From contig NW_027248941.1 in the NCBI RefSeq assembly GCF_036711975.1, forward strand, positions 310,001 through 374,000: a DNA stretch of 64,000 nt, read 5' to 3'. Positions 26,701-37,300 of the stretch are shown one piece after another. This DNA comes from Onthophagus taurus (Eukaryota; Arthropoda; Insecta; Coleoptera; Scarabaeidae). The notes beneath the pieces are model-generated. The model was not told where the DNA came from. It made no database searches and worked only from the letters and a program-made list of their open reading frames with translations. Position 1 is the first letter of the stretch. Each line of letters begins with the position of its first letter. The translations under genes and the position numbers were made by a program.

Positions 26701-29700
26701 ATTAAAAATATGTTAAAAATTAGTCTTTAATCAAGCAGGGCTAAACCCCAAAAAATGACAATCAACATCGAAAAATTTTTACCTTTTATAAGAGTCGTTT
26801 CACCTATCCGGGGACACACTGTATATAGGTTGTTTTGTGTATTTCTTATAGTTATTGAATAATTAATAAAAATTGTTTTTGTTCTATCTAACACTAATGT
26901 ATATATTTAAAAGTTAATGTTGCTATGGTGATAATATACGTTGAAACGTCAATTTTGACAGTTACTTCATGTTGAAATGTCAAATTTACTATCTAAATGA
27001 CGCAAACGAGAAGATTGATATCAAATTCGATTGGCAGATTACATTAAAATGTCAAAATTAACAAAATTAGCGTTGTTTGACAAATAAATGTTATAATTTA
27101 TTGGTGAAATGTCACTTTTGACAGTTAATTTAAATTGAGACGTAATATTTAGTGATTGATATAGATTAAAACATCAAAATTGACAAAATGAACGTTATTT
27201 GGCAAATAAAGGTTAAAAATTAATGTTTAAACGTCACTTTTGACAGTTAATTTAAATTAAAACGTCACGTTTAATGATTGGTATAGATTAAAACGTTAAA
27301 ATTGACAAAATGAACGTTATTTGGCAAATAAAAGTTAAAAATGAATGTTGAAACATCACTTTTGACAGTTAATTTAAATTAAAACGTCACGTTTAATGAT
27401 TGGTATAGATTAAAACGTCAAAATTGACGAAATAAACGTTATTTGGCAAATAAACGTTAAAAATTAATATTGAAATGTCACTTTTGACAGTTAATTTAAA
27501 TTGAAACGTCACTTTTAATGATTGGTTTAGATTAAAACGTCAAGTTGTGTGGTTTAATAACATTGAAACGTCAAAATTGAATAAATAAACGTTATTTGGC
27601 AAATAAACGTTAAAAATTAATGTTGAAATGTCACTTTTGACAGTTAATTTAAATTGAAACGTCATATTTAATGATTGGTATAGATTAAAACGTCAAAATT
27701 GACGAAATAAACGTTATTTAGCAAATAAACGTTAAAAATTAATGTTCAAATGTCACTTTTGACAGTTAATTTAAATTAGAACGTCATATTTAATGATTGG
27801 TTTCGATTAAAACGTCAAGTTGTGTCATTTAATCACATTGAAACGTCAAAATTGACGAAATAAACATTATTTTGTAAATAAACGTTAAAAATTAATGTTG
27901 AAATGTCACTTTTGACAGTTAATTTAAATTGAAATATCACATTTAATGATTGGTTTGGATTAAAACGTCATGTTGTGTCATTTAATCACATTGAAACGTC
28001 AAAATTGAACAAATAAACGTTATTTATCAAATAAACGTTAAAAATTAATGTTGAAACGTCACTTCTGACAGTTAATTTGAATTGAAACGTCACATTTGAC
28101 GGGTTAGTCTCGAAATAATTGCCGAAGTTTGTATTTAAGAATTCAATAACAATTCTGGCATTATGTACTGATGCTCCGTCATATTGAGAATATATCATTT
28201 GAGACATATTTAATGGCAAACTGTCGACTAAAAGCCCAATAAGACAAAACTTTCTTTATCACTTTGAAATATGAAAGGTACTACTTCAGCAGCACAGTTG
28301 TCTCGGCTTCTTAAAATATGTTGGTATGGACGACAAACTTTTTTTTATCACTTTGTAATACCAGAGCTACTGCCTCGGTTTTTTAAAATATAGTACTATA
28401 GAAGACAAATCTTTTCTTATCACTTTGTAATATCAGATCTACTGCCTCAGCAGTACAGCTGCCTAGATTTTTTAAGATATAGTACTATAGAAGACAAATC
28501 TTTTCTTATCACTTTGTAATACTAGAGCTACTGCCTCGGCAGCAGAGCTGTCTCGGTTTTTAAAGCATAGTAATATAGAAGACAAATCTTTTCCTATTAC
28601 TTTGTAATAACGCAGCTACTGCCTCGGCAGCGCAGCTGCCTCGGTTATTTGAAGATATGGTAATATAGAAGACAAAGCTTTTTTTATCACTTTATAATAT
28701 CTAAGCTACTGCCTCGGCAGCACAGCTGCCTCGGTTTTTTAAAATATAATAATATAGAATACAAACCTTTTCTCTTATCACTTTGGAATACCAGAGCTAA
28801 TGCCTCGGCAGCAGAGCTGCCTCGGTTATTTAAAACATAGTAATATAGAAGACAAACCTTTTCCTATTACTTTGTAATAACACAGCTACTGCCTCGGCAG
28901 CACAGCTGCCTCGGTTTTTTAAGATATGGTAATATAGAATACAAACCTTTTCTTATCACTTTGTGATACCAGAGCTAATGCCTCTGCAACAGAGCTGCCT
29001 CGGTTTTTTAAAGCATAGTAATATAGAAGACAAATCTTTTCCTATTACTTGATAATAACGCAGCTATTGCCTCGGCAGCACAGCTGCCTCGGTTTTTTGA
29101 AGATATAGATAGTAATATAGAATACAAAGCTTTTTTTATCACTTTGTAATATGTAAGCTACTGCCTCGGCAGCACAGCTGCCTCGGTTTTTTAAAATATA
29201 ATAATATAGAATACAAATCTTTTTTCTTATCACTTTATAATACCAGAGCTAATGCCTCGGCAGCAGAGCTGTCTCGGTTTTTTAAAACATAGTAATATAG
29301 AAGACAAACCTTTTCCTATTACTTTGTAATAACACAGCTACTGCCTCGGCAGCACAGCTGCCTCGGTTTTTTAAGATATGGTAATATAGAATACAAACCT
29401 TTTCTTATCACTTTGTGATACCAGATCTAATGCCTCGGCAGCAGAGCTGCCTCGGTTTTTTAAAGCATAGTAATATAGAAGACAAATCTTTTCCTATTAC
29501 TTGATAATAACGCAGCTATTGCCTCGGCAGCACAGCTGCCTCGGTTTTTTGAAGATATAGATAGTAATATAGAATACAAAGCTTTTTTTATCACTTTGTA
29601 ATATGTAAGCTACTGCCTCGGCAGCACAGCTGCCTCGGTTTTTTGAAGCATAGTAATATAGAAGACAAATTTTTTCCTATTACTTTGTAATAACGCAGCT

Positions 29701-30609
29701 ACTGCCTCGGCAGCACAGCTGCCTCGGTTTTTTAAGATATAGTAATAGAAGCCAACGTTTTTTTTATCACTTTGTAATATCTAAGCTACTGCCTCGGCAG
29801 CAGAGCTGCCTCGGTTTTTTAAAGCATAGTAATATAGAAGACAAACCTTTTCTTATTACTTTGTAATAACACAGCTACTGCCTTGGCAGCGCAGCTGCCT
29901 CGGTTTTTTAAGATATAGTAGTATAGAACACAAACCTTTTCTTATCACTTTGTAATACCAGAGCTACTGCCTCAGCAGCAGAGCTGCCTCGGTTTTTTAA
30001 AGCATGGTAATATAGAAGACAAATTTTTTCCGATTACTTTGTAATAACGCAGCTACTGCCTCGGCAGCAAAGCTGCCTCGGTTTTTTAAGATATAGTAAT
30101 ATAGAAGACAAACCTTTTCCTATTACTTTGTAATAAAACACAGCTACTGCCTCGGCAGCAGAGCTGCCTCGGCTTGTAATAATATAACATAAAAAAAATC
30201 TTTTTCAATAATTTCTTTTCTATTTCAGTCTGTAACAAATTTATATTCAAATCAATTAACCGCATCGTATCAATCGGATTTACAAGCCATCGAATGTTGC
30301 GATCCAATGGGTGATATAACGATAGCCGCTTACGACTTAGTATTGGGTTGCGGGGGCACAGAGCAAGACCCGCTCTCGTTAGAAATGGAAAAAGAACGAG
30401 TCGAGTACCTCCAAAAATCAAAACATCTCCAAAACCAGCTGGTCCAATTGCGATCGGAAATCGAAGTGCTAAAAGTCGGCGAAAAACAATCCGAATTGGA
30501 CCACATCCACGACGAACAAATCAAAATGGGCGAGAACAAGTATTCGACGTTGAAAAAAAGCAAGTCAGGATCGACGAAATCAAGAGTTGCCTTTTTTGAG
30601 GACCTCTAA
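17713..30609 (+). CDS. Mer: Merlin (NF2 tumour suppressor orthologue), FERM/ERM family
   Basis: Merlin links cortical membrane proteins to the cytoskeleton and acts upstream of Hippo signalling (family knowledge). Exons are 17713-17811, 20407-21186, 21235-21822 and 30229-30609; all junctions fall between codons and the total is 615 aa, close to fly and human Merlin. Residues ~15-310 form the FERM domain ([72 protein letters not shown]). A blue-box-like [12 protein letters not shown] lies within it. Residues ~320-490 are a long charged coiled coil, and the tail ends [11 protein letters not shown]-like ([10 protein letters not shown]), which marks Merlin and excludes ezrin/radixin/moesin, whose tails bind actin. 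A second ATG at 17725 could also be used. Poly(A) signal at 30768. Introns 1 and 3 (2.6 and 8.4 kb) are filled with repeats. Confidence 0.96.
17950..20397 (+). repeat. Modular ~415-435 bp repeat array in Merlin intron 1 (forward)
   Basis: Several units in tandem, each with three CTTCCGGTT boxes, two kinds of gene-free module around TTTTGACATATTTGTAAT and TGAGATAAATGCGTCATG, and the pair AAATGAGCCCAAACATGAT / CATGTTTGGACTCATTTTAA, which are inverted relatives of each other. The last unit ends with a distinct module (AACCGGAAGTGATCGTAT, then TACGTCGAGTTTGG) that stops about 10 bp before the splice acceptor of exon 2. Spacing of units is irregular, about 290-435 bp. The first part of the intron, 17812-17950, is plain AT-rich sequence. 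Confidence 0.85.
21898..24085 (+). repeat. Modular ~415-435 bp repeat array in Merlin intron 3 (forward)
   Basis: Same family and orientation as intron 1. The landmark ATAAATGCGTCATGTTTGG recurs near 22650, 23068, 23485 and 23913, so the unit is 415-428 bp. A partial head module (CATGAAGTTGTCTATTATAT) occurs near 22186. The array breaks off near 24085. The stretch 24086-24600 that follows is AT-rich with scattered AATATTGT words and no recognisable feature. Confidence 0.85.
24619..24808. mobile_element. Palindromic MITE-like element with an X-box in each arm
   Basis: Two arms of about 65-70 bp (24619-24690 and 24745-24808) are imperfect inverted copies around a spacer of about 55 bp. Both contain ACATGATTTTCCATT-type, AGATAGAAAAAT-type and AACCATGGCAACC-type words. 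Each arm includes a perfect match to the RFX X-box consensus: GTAACCATGGCAAC at 24675-24688 and GTTGCCATGGTTAC at 24747-24760. No reading frame. Target-site duplication not resolved. Confidence 0.7.
24902..26821. mobile_element. Mariner-like DNA transposon with ~288 bp inverted repeats
   Basis: The element starts CAGTGTGTCCCCGGATAGG and ends with the reverse complement, flanked by TA on both sides (24900-24901 and 26822-26823), the usual target duplication of the IS630-Tc1-mariner group. The inverted repeats extend inwards to about 25189 and from about 26533, differing by scattered substitutions and small indels; that is long for this group. Between them is one transposase gene on the minus strand. 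The element sits in Merlin intron 3, antisense to its gene. Confidence 0.92.
25454..26495 (-). pseudogene. Frameshifted mariner-like transposase, DD41D type
   Basis: The gene encodes the cut-and-paste transposase of the surrounding element. The upstream frame (26495-26220) has a helix-turn-helix region like the Pfam DUF4817 family ([20 protein letters not shown]). The downstream frame (to 25454) has the DDE/D nuclease: FSDECTF with the first Asp, FQHDGCPAH with the second, and [13 protein letters not shown] with the third. Forty-one residues separate the second and third Asp, hence DD41D rather than the DD34D of classical mariners. The two frames overlap at an A-rich run near 26225-26250, where one length change shifts the frame. 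Apart from that the copy looks intact, so recent activity, or a sequencing error at the run, is possible. Confidence 0.85.
26930..28105 (+). repeat. Tandem repeat, 122 and 153 bp units, rich in AACGTCA words
   Basis: The landmark TTGACAGTTAATTTAAATT recurs near 27118, 27240, 27362, 27484, 27636, 27759, 27912 and 28065, so units are 122-123 bp or about 153 bp. The longer form carries an extra block with TTTAATCACATTGAAACGTC. AAACGTCAAAATTGACG-type words in each unit form a small inverted pair. It begins about 100 bp after the mariner-like element. Confidence 0.85.
28106..28219 (-). pseudogene. Relic fragment of a mariner-like transposase
   Basis: A minus-strand frame of about 38 residues contains [20 protein letters not shown] and then NTNFGNYF. 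This resembles the second catalytic-Asp region of DDE/D transposases and lines up with [20 protein letters not shown] followed by NQFGERWF of the element at 24902-26821, including the Leu-Pro-Leu upstream. It is cut off downstream by the 122/153-bp array. A short, unusable remnant. Confidence 0.6.
28281..30180 (+). repeat. ~90 bp tandem array with GC-rich palindromic cores
   Basis: About 20 units. Each has GCCTCGGCAGC, a three-base spacer, then GCTGCCTCGG, separated by AT-rich spacer with ATAGTAATATAGAAGACAA and CTTTGTAATA. Landmarks fall near 28617, 28711, 28801, 28886 and 28980, continuing to 30150. GGCAGC/GCTGCC gives a perfect 6-bp stem with a 3-base loop in most units. The array ends about 50 bp before the last exon of Merlin. 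Short frames across it are artefacts of repetition. Confidence 0.9.
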
Positions 30610-30767
30610 TAATTTTCGGTTCATATTTGTTATGAACGAATTAATTTAATAATAATAAGAAAGAAAGTTTTTATTATCTAAGTGCCTCTTTTATTGAAAT
30701 AGTTAAAAATTATTAATCTATATTTGTATATTTTGTCTTTTTTGTTCATTTTAAGAGAAAAACTATG

Positions 30768-30773
30768 AATAAA
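30768..30773 (+). terminator. Poly(A) signal of Merlin
   Basis: AATAAA about 160 bp after the Merlin stop codon, the first canonical hexamer in the 3' flank. From here to the MED26 promoter (about 31190) the sequence is AT-rich and featureless. Confidence 0.5.
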
Positions 30774-31194
30774 CGAGTTTAATTTCGTATTAAATTATTT
30801 TATTTTGAAATTACCGCCAAAACCAAACATTTTTTTACTACCAACTTAACTTTAAATTGTAGTTATAAAAATTACAATAAATTATTACTAAATTATTAGA
30901 AGACAGAATTAATTTAGAAGATAATATAATAATTGAGTTATTAATTAATTATTTTTATTTAATTTATTAATTTTAACCTAAAAATAATAAAAATCGAAAA
31001 ATGGTTGGTTTGAAGTGTTACCAACCGAAATTGAAGTAACTAAATTGTGAATTGTTAAAATAAAATGATTTTTAATTAAATGTTGTTGTTAAAATAGGTT
31101 AGATTTAGTGTTTAATTGAATAAATCGGTGTGAAATTGTAAAATTGTGATGTAAAAGATGTAAATTGATGTGTAGTTTGGAGATGTAATTTGGG

Positions 31195-31204
31195 GCGCAT
31201 GCGC
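31195..31204. promoter_or_regulatory. NRF-1/EWG-type site in the MED26 promoter
   Basis: GCGCATGCGC is a perfect palindrome matching the NRF-1 consensus. It stands about 190 bp upstream of the MED26 ATG, inside the only GC-rich stretch of the neighbourhood (about 31190-31560), which is what a housekeeping promoter would look like here. Function is inferred. Confidence 0.6.
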
Positions 31205-31394
31205 ATTGGGCGCGGTCATTCTCGTTTCGCATCCCCACCATCAGTCTGTTCGGCGAGGCCCGCGTTTCCCGTATCACAGTGCCGACCGGAGAACAGGACA
31301 AAACGCAATGTACCTCCGCCATTGTGGCCGCACGCAACGTCGCCGACGGCTCTCCAACTACATACGATTTTATCGGTACAAGCGGCCCCGCTAA

Positions 31395-34300
31395 ATGCAG
31401 CAAGACGCCGGCGAATTGTCGCAGAAACTGTTGCGATCGCTCGACGATGTCTATAACGTAAGTACGAGACGCGATTTTGACGGAAATTAGAAATTTTCGA
31501 TTCGGTGTCGGTTCGCAACCACCAAACACGAGCGAGTTCGCGCAGGCGACATTTCTGTCTGTCGTAGGAGAGGTTTTACGCGGTTATTTTTTTAACGAAA
31601 TTGTGTGTTTTGTGGCGATTTTTAACGATTTTTCGTAGACATTTTACACGAAATTCATTATTTTTATGAAAAACCACACGAAATATGGATATTTTTATAT
31701 TTCTTGTGGTCGAATTTATATCGAATATTAAAACAAATTAATTCATATAATATCATTTTTTCGTTATAAATTTATTATTTTTCATTTTTAGGTTATTGAT
31801 ATGCCTGCCGTCCTGGAAGTTATCTCTGTATTGGAAAAAATCTCGATATCCAAGGAAATATTGCAGGTAATTCTCCAAAAAATATCCTTTTTTTAATTAT
31901 TATAAATAAACAATTTCTATTTCTCGTAATCGAATTAATAATTTCGATTTATTAAAAAATTAGGTTATGTTTTTTTTTTTTATGAAATTGATTTTAGTTG
32001 GTAATACTTAAAATCTTCCATATTGTATTATTTTTGACATTTTTAGGTTAAATTATATTACACGTAAAAATTATTATTAACAAAATCGATTGATTTATTG
32101 CATAAAACGAATTAAGAATCGAAAAATGTTTCAATTTGCCATAAAAACTGTTTTTAAGCTGATAAGTAACTCGTTAAATTACTCAAACAATGGGAAAATA
32201 AAAAATTATAACCTCAAAAAAATTTTTTGAGAAGACGCGTCGATTTTTCCAGGTACGAACGAATATATTCCTTTCTTCTTTTGAATATGATTTGTAGAAG
32301 ATTTTTTTATATGAAGACTGATAGATATATTAGCTGAGGCTATATAATTTAGTCTCTTTATGTTCATACAAATATCTGTTGCATGCTGAGGCAACAAAAT
32401 TGTATCTTTATTGAGACATTACCTTTTTACAACAGAGGCATACCACCATAGCAATGAAGATCTATCTTTGAAAAGAGTTACATTTAAGATGGTATAAGTG
32501 TTTCATGCTATTTTCTGATACTTCCTGGTAGACTCTGTCTTTAATGTAACCCCAAAGAAAAAAATACATACAACAGTACCAAACCTTGCAGGAGTACAAA
32601 AAAGCCACTTAAAACTGATAATCAATAGATGGGAAATCTCAAAGAGCTCGCCTTCTGTTGGAAAAAACTTCCAGGTGACAGACAGGCGAAAAATGTGATT
32701 GCAAAAAAGAACTAAAGAGGTTTTATGCCCCAGCAAAGTTGACTTAAGATTGCTCTCAGGCTTCCTGATCAGCAATACGTCACTAAAACACCATCTCTTT
32801 CATATTGGACAAGCTGAGGATCAAACTTGTCATCAAACTTCCATACAACTTTATTCCATAATTTTGCCTTAGATTGTATACATTCTGAAAATATTAAATG
32901 TTCAAAGTAGGCGCCGAAATGACGCCGTTGACAGCTTTAAATGTCAAAAAATTGACAGCTTCAACAATTATGAATAATTAATAATGTATGGGTATGGTGA
33001 CACATATTTAATGTGATATATATTTGTTTAAACTGTCAATTTTTTGACATTTAAAGCTGTCAGCGACGTTGTAAAAACATTTATTATTCTGCCTCAGCTT
33101 GCATTGATATATTAATACTATAGAAAAACTTTTTATTAGTGTTTTGTAATAAAAAAAACTACTGGCTTGGTTTATAATATAATAATATATTTAAAAAAAA
33201 AAACATTTTATATTGCTTTGTAGGGAAATAACCACTGCAACTGTGCTGCCTAAGCTTGCATTGATAGATTAATACTATCTCTAAAGAATTACAATATTTC
33301 AAAAAAATTACAGCCCACTCATCATCCCACCTAATTCGTATTGTTACGTAATTAAAAAGCTACTGCCTCGGAAACTCCGAAATTTTATTATTATATTCGT
33401 AATCTTTATAAAATAACCTTTAAAATGAGTCCAAACATGATGGATTTATCTCAAAAAAACAAAAAGTTAGAATAAAAAAAACATTAAATCCGAAGTTAGC
33501 AACTTAATTTTTAAATATTAATACCAACCTTAATTTCTGACAAATTTTAATACATTTTGTAAAAATTAAGAATATATCGAAAACGTTTGGGCTCATTTTG
33601 AAGGATTTTTTACGAAGATTACAAATATGTCAAAATTGAGAATGACATTTCTAACGGGAAGTTAATTATCATGTAATAAACAACTTCATGGTATTCTTTA
33701 TTAAAAGACCTTTAAAATAAGGCCAAACATGATACATTTATCTCAAAAGACAAAAAAGTTAGAATAAAAAACGTTTAACCTGAAGTTGGCAACAATGAAG
33801 ATGGCACTTTATTTTTAAATTTAATACCAACCTTAATTTCTGATTTTTTTTATTATATTTTTGTTTTTGTGACAAATTTTAAGACATTTTGTAAAAATTA
33901 AGAATATTGACATTGACATTTCAAACCGGAAATTGCTTATATCTCGAGTAATTTTGGAATTAAACGTATTATGTTTGGGCTCATTTTAAAGGATTTTTCA
34001 CGACGATTACAAATATGTCAAAATTGAGGTTGACATTTCTAACCGGAAGTTGACCACAACTTCATTAATTTTGAAGATAAATATGTCGTGTTTGGGCTCA
34101 TTTTAAAGGATTTTTCACGACGATTACAAATATGTTAAAATTGAGATTGACATTTCTAACCAGAAGTTGGCCATAACTTCATTAATATTGAAGATGCTAA
34201 CGCCAACTTTAATGTTATTATTATATTTGTAATCTTTATAAAATAACCTTTAAAATGAGTCCAAACATGACGCATTTATCTCAAAAAACAAAAAAATTAA

Positions 34301-37300
34301 AATAAAAAACATTAAACCGGAAGTTAGCAATTTAATTTTTAAATATTAATACCAACCTCAATTTTTGATTTTTTTTATCACATTTTTGATTTTGTGACAA
34401 ATTTTGACACATTTTATAAAAATTAAGAATATATCAAAATGACATTGACATTTCAAACCGGAAGTTGCTTATATCTCGAGTAATATTGGAATTAAACACA
34501 TCATGTTTGGGCTCATTTTAAAGGATTTTTCATAGCTATTACAAATATGTCAAAATTGAGGTTGACGTTTCTAACCGGAAGTTGACCGTAACCTCATTAA
34601 TATTGAAGATAAGTATGTCGTGTTTGTATTCATTTTAAAGGATTTTTTAATAAAGATTACAAATATGTCAAAATTGAGGTTGACATTTTAAACCCGAAGT
34701 TAGTTATCATATAATAGATAAATGGACAACTTCATGGTGTTCGTTCATGATGTATTCTTTATTAAAAAACCTTTAAAATGTGTCCAAACATAATGCATTT
34801 ATCTCAAAAAATAAACAAGTTTGAATAATGTTGTTGAATAATTTAATAAAAAATATATCATAACACCATGAAGTTATCTATTTGTTTATTACATGATAAC
34901 TAACTTCAGGTGTAAAACCTCAATTTTGACATATTTGTAATCGTTATTAAAAATCCTTTTCCGTCGACCATTTTAATATAAAAATCAGAACATTTAAACT
35001 CACTTTTAATGTGTCAAAAGTCAAAACTTATTGTTGTAGTCTTACCGAATAGATATAGTGGTCGGTATTACAGATTTCATTCGAGAATATTTACTAAATT
35101 GACTACTATATTAGTTCGGTCGGACTTTCTTAAAATTGGACAGTGATAGAATTGGGTGATTTTTCAACGATGGATTTTCTCTATTTTGTTGAAAAGACAG
35201 TTAACGGAAAAATATTGTAACTAACTCGTATATTAAAATGCGATTGATTATCTCAATAATTAACGCGTGAGCGAGCGAAGCGAAATATCTCTATAATTAA
35301 TATTTCATATAAAAAATATATTATAACACCATGAAGTTGTCTATTATATGATAACTAACTTCCGGTTAGAAATGTCAACCTCAATTTTGACATATTTGTA
35401 ATCTTCATTAAAAATCCTTTAAAACGAGTACAAACACGACATATTTATCTTCAAAATTAATGAAGTTATGGTCAACTTCCGGTTGGAAATGTCAACCTCA
35501 ATTTTGACATATTTGTAATCGTCGTGAAAAATCCTTTAAAATGAGCCCAAACATGATACGTTCAATTCCAATATTACTCGAGATATAAGCTACTTCCGGT
35601 TTGAAATGTCAATGTCATTTTAAAACATTCTTAATTTTCATAAAATGTCTTAAAATTTGTCACAAAAACAAAAATGTAATGAAAAAATCAGAAATTAAGG
35701 TTGGTATTAATATTTAAAAATTAAATTGTTGCTAACTTCCGGTTTAATGTTTTTATTCTAACTTTTTTGTTTTTTGAGATAAATGCGTCATGTTTGGACT
35801 CATTTTAAAGGTTATTTTATAAAGATTACAAATATAATAATAAAATTAAAGTTGACGTTAACATCTTCAATATTAATGACGTTATGGTCAACTTCCGGTT
35901 AGAAATGTTGACCTCAATTTTGACATATTTGTAATCGTCGTGAAAAATCCTTTAAAATGAGCCCAAACATGATACGTTTAATTCCAATATTACTCGAGAT
36001 ATAAGCAACTTTCGATTTGAAATGTCATTTTGACATATTCTTAATTTTTATAAAATGTCTTAATATTTGTCACAAAAATATTAAAAAAAATCAAAAATTA
36101 AGGTTGGTATTAATATTTGTTATGTTTATTATGTTTTAAAGGTTTTTTAATGAAGATGACAAATATGTCAAAATTGACGTTGACATTTCAAACCGGAAGT
36201 GATTGTATTTTCATTAATATTAAAGTTAAATATGTCGAGTTTGGACTCATTTTAAAGGATTTTTTATGAAGATTACGAATATAATAATAAAATTAAAGTA
36301 GACATTGACAACAGAATTTTTCTAAATTCTTGTACATTTTAATTGATCTAAAAAATATTTTTTTTTTTTATTTAATCCACTTACCTTGCTTATAAAACCC
36401 AAGATAAACCAATTTTGAGTTAAATGCATCCTTTTAAACCAATTAAATAACAATTTTTCCTTAAAAAAAACTTAATTCAATTTAAATTTTGACAAGCACT
36501 TGCAATATTTGGATCTTAATCACCATGGTAACCGAGTTAAGTTGGATAACTTAACAATAATAAAATTATAACCGTTAATATTATAATATATTTTTGTATA
36601 TTGCTTCTTAAAAAAACATAGAAATGTCATTTCTTCCAATGACGTCACAGCACGGCTTTTGCGTTGGGATACGTTCATATATTATGGAGTTGGATAACCT
36701 TATAATATGTTTACTCAAGGGACCTTGAGTTGAAGTTTGTTCAAAATGACATGAAAACGTCATTTTAAAGTGTTTTTTCGGTAGGAACTTTTATATATAA
36801 ATTGTATCTAACCTGTATTTTAGTGGTTCGGTTCTTAGCTGTATAATTAAAAAAAAATATCCTCAACAGATGGCGCCACATTCAAAATGTGTCGAAGTGT
36901 CAACGTCATTAGAGCGAAATTTTTGTATTTTAATTAATTGAACAAATTTTTTAATTATTACAATGATTAATGTTGTTTTTTTCTTTGTTTAAAGTCTTCC
37001 CGGTTAGGTAAGTACGTGAACGAGGTTCGACGGAACACCACCGACGACCAATTGGCGAAAAGAACCCGAGATTTGGTAAAGAGATGGCGAAACGAATTCA
37101 TCGCGGAATCAAATGGTCAACTGAAAGCGGCCTCAGAAACATCAACATCATCAACGCCTCAAAAACGCCCCCAAAATCTCCTCACAACATCATCATCATC
37201 ATCCGCAAAAGACAACCAAGTTTTAAACGCCGCAAAAAGGCCCCGTTTAAACGGAAATAACGAACTCGACCTCTCAGACAATTCCAATTCGAGTTTTAAA

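Noticed and set aside
28281-30180. Regularly spaced identical palindromes resembling a CRISPR array
   Set aside because: The spacers are themselves similar to one another, the host is an animal, and no cas gene exists; it is a tandem satellite.
29045-30421. Minus-strand frames with PRQLCCRG peptides
   Set aside because: Translations of the 90-bp palindromic array, one running into the antisense of the Merlin last exon.
31089-31529. Minus-strand 146-codon frame over the MED26 promoter and first exon
   Set aside because: GC-rich promoter DNA lacks stops on both strands. The plus strand has the MED26 start, donor and family match.
32503-32775. Minus-strand 90-codon frame in MED26 intron 2
   Set aside because: The opposite strand shows reverse-transcriptase remnants, which explains the open stretch better.
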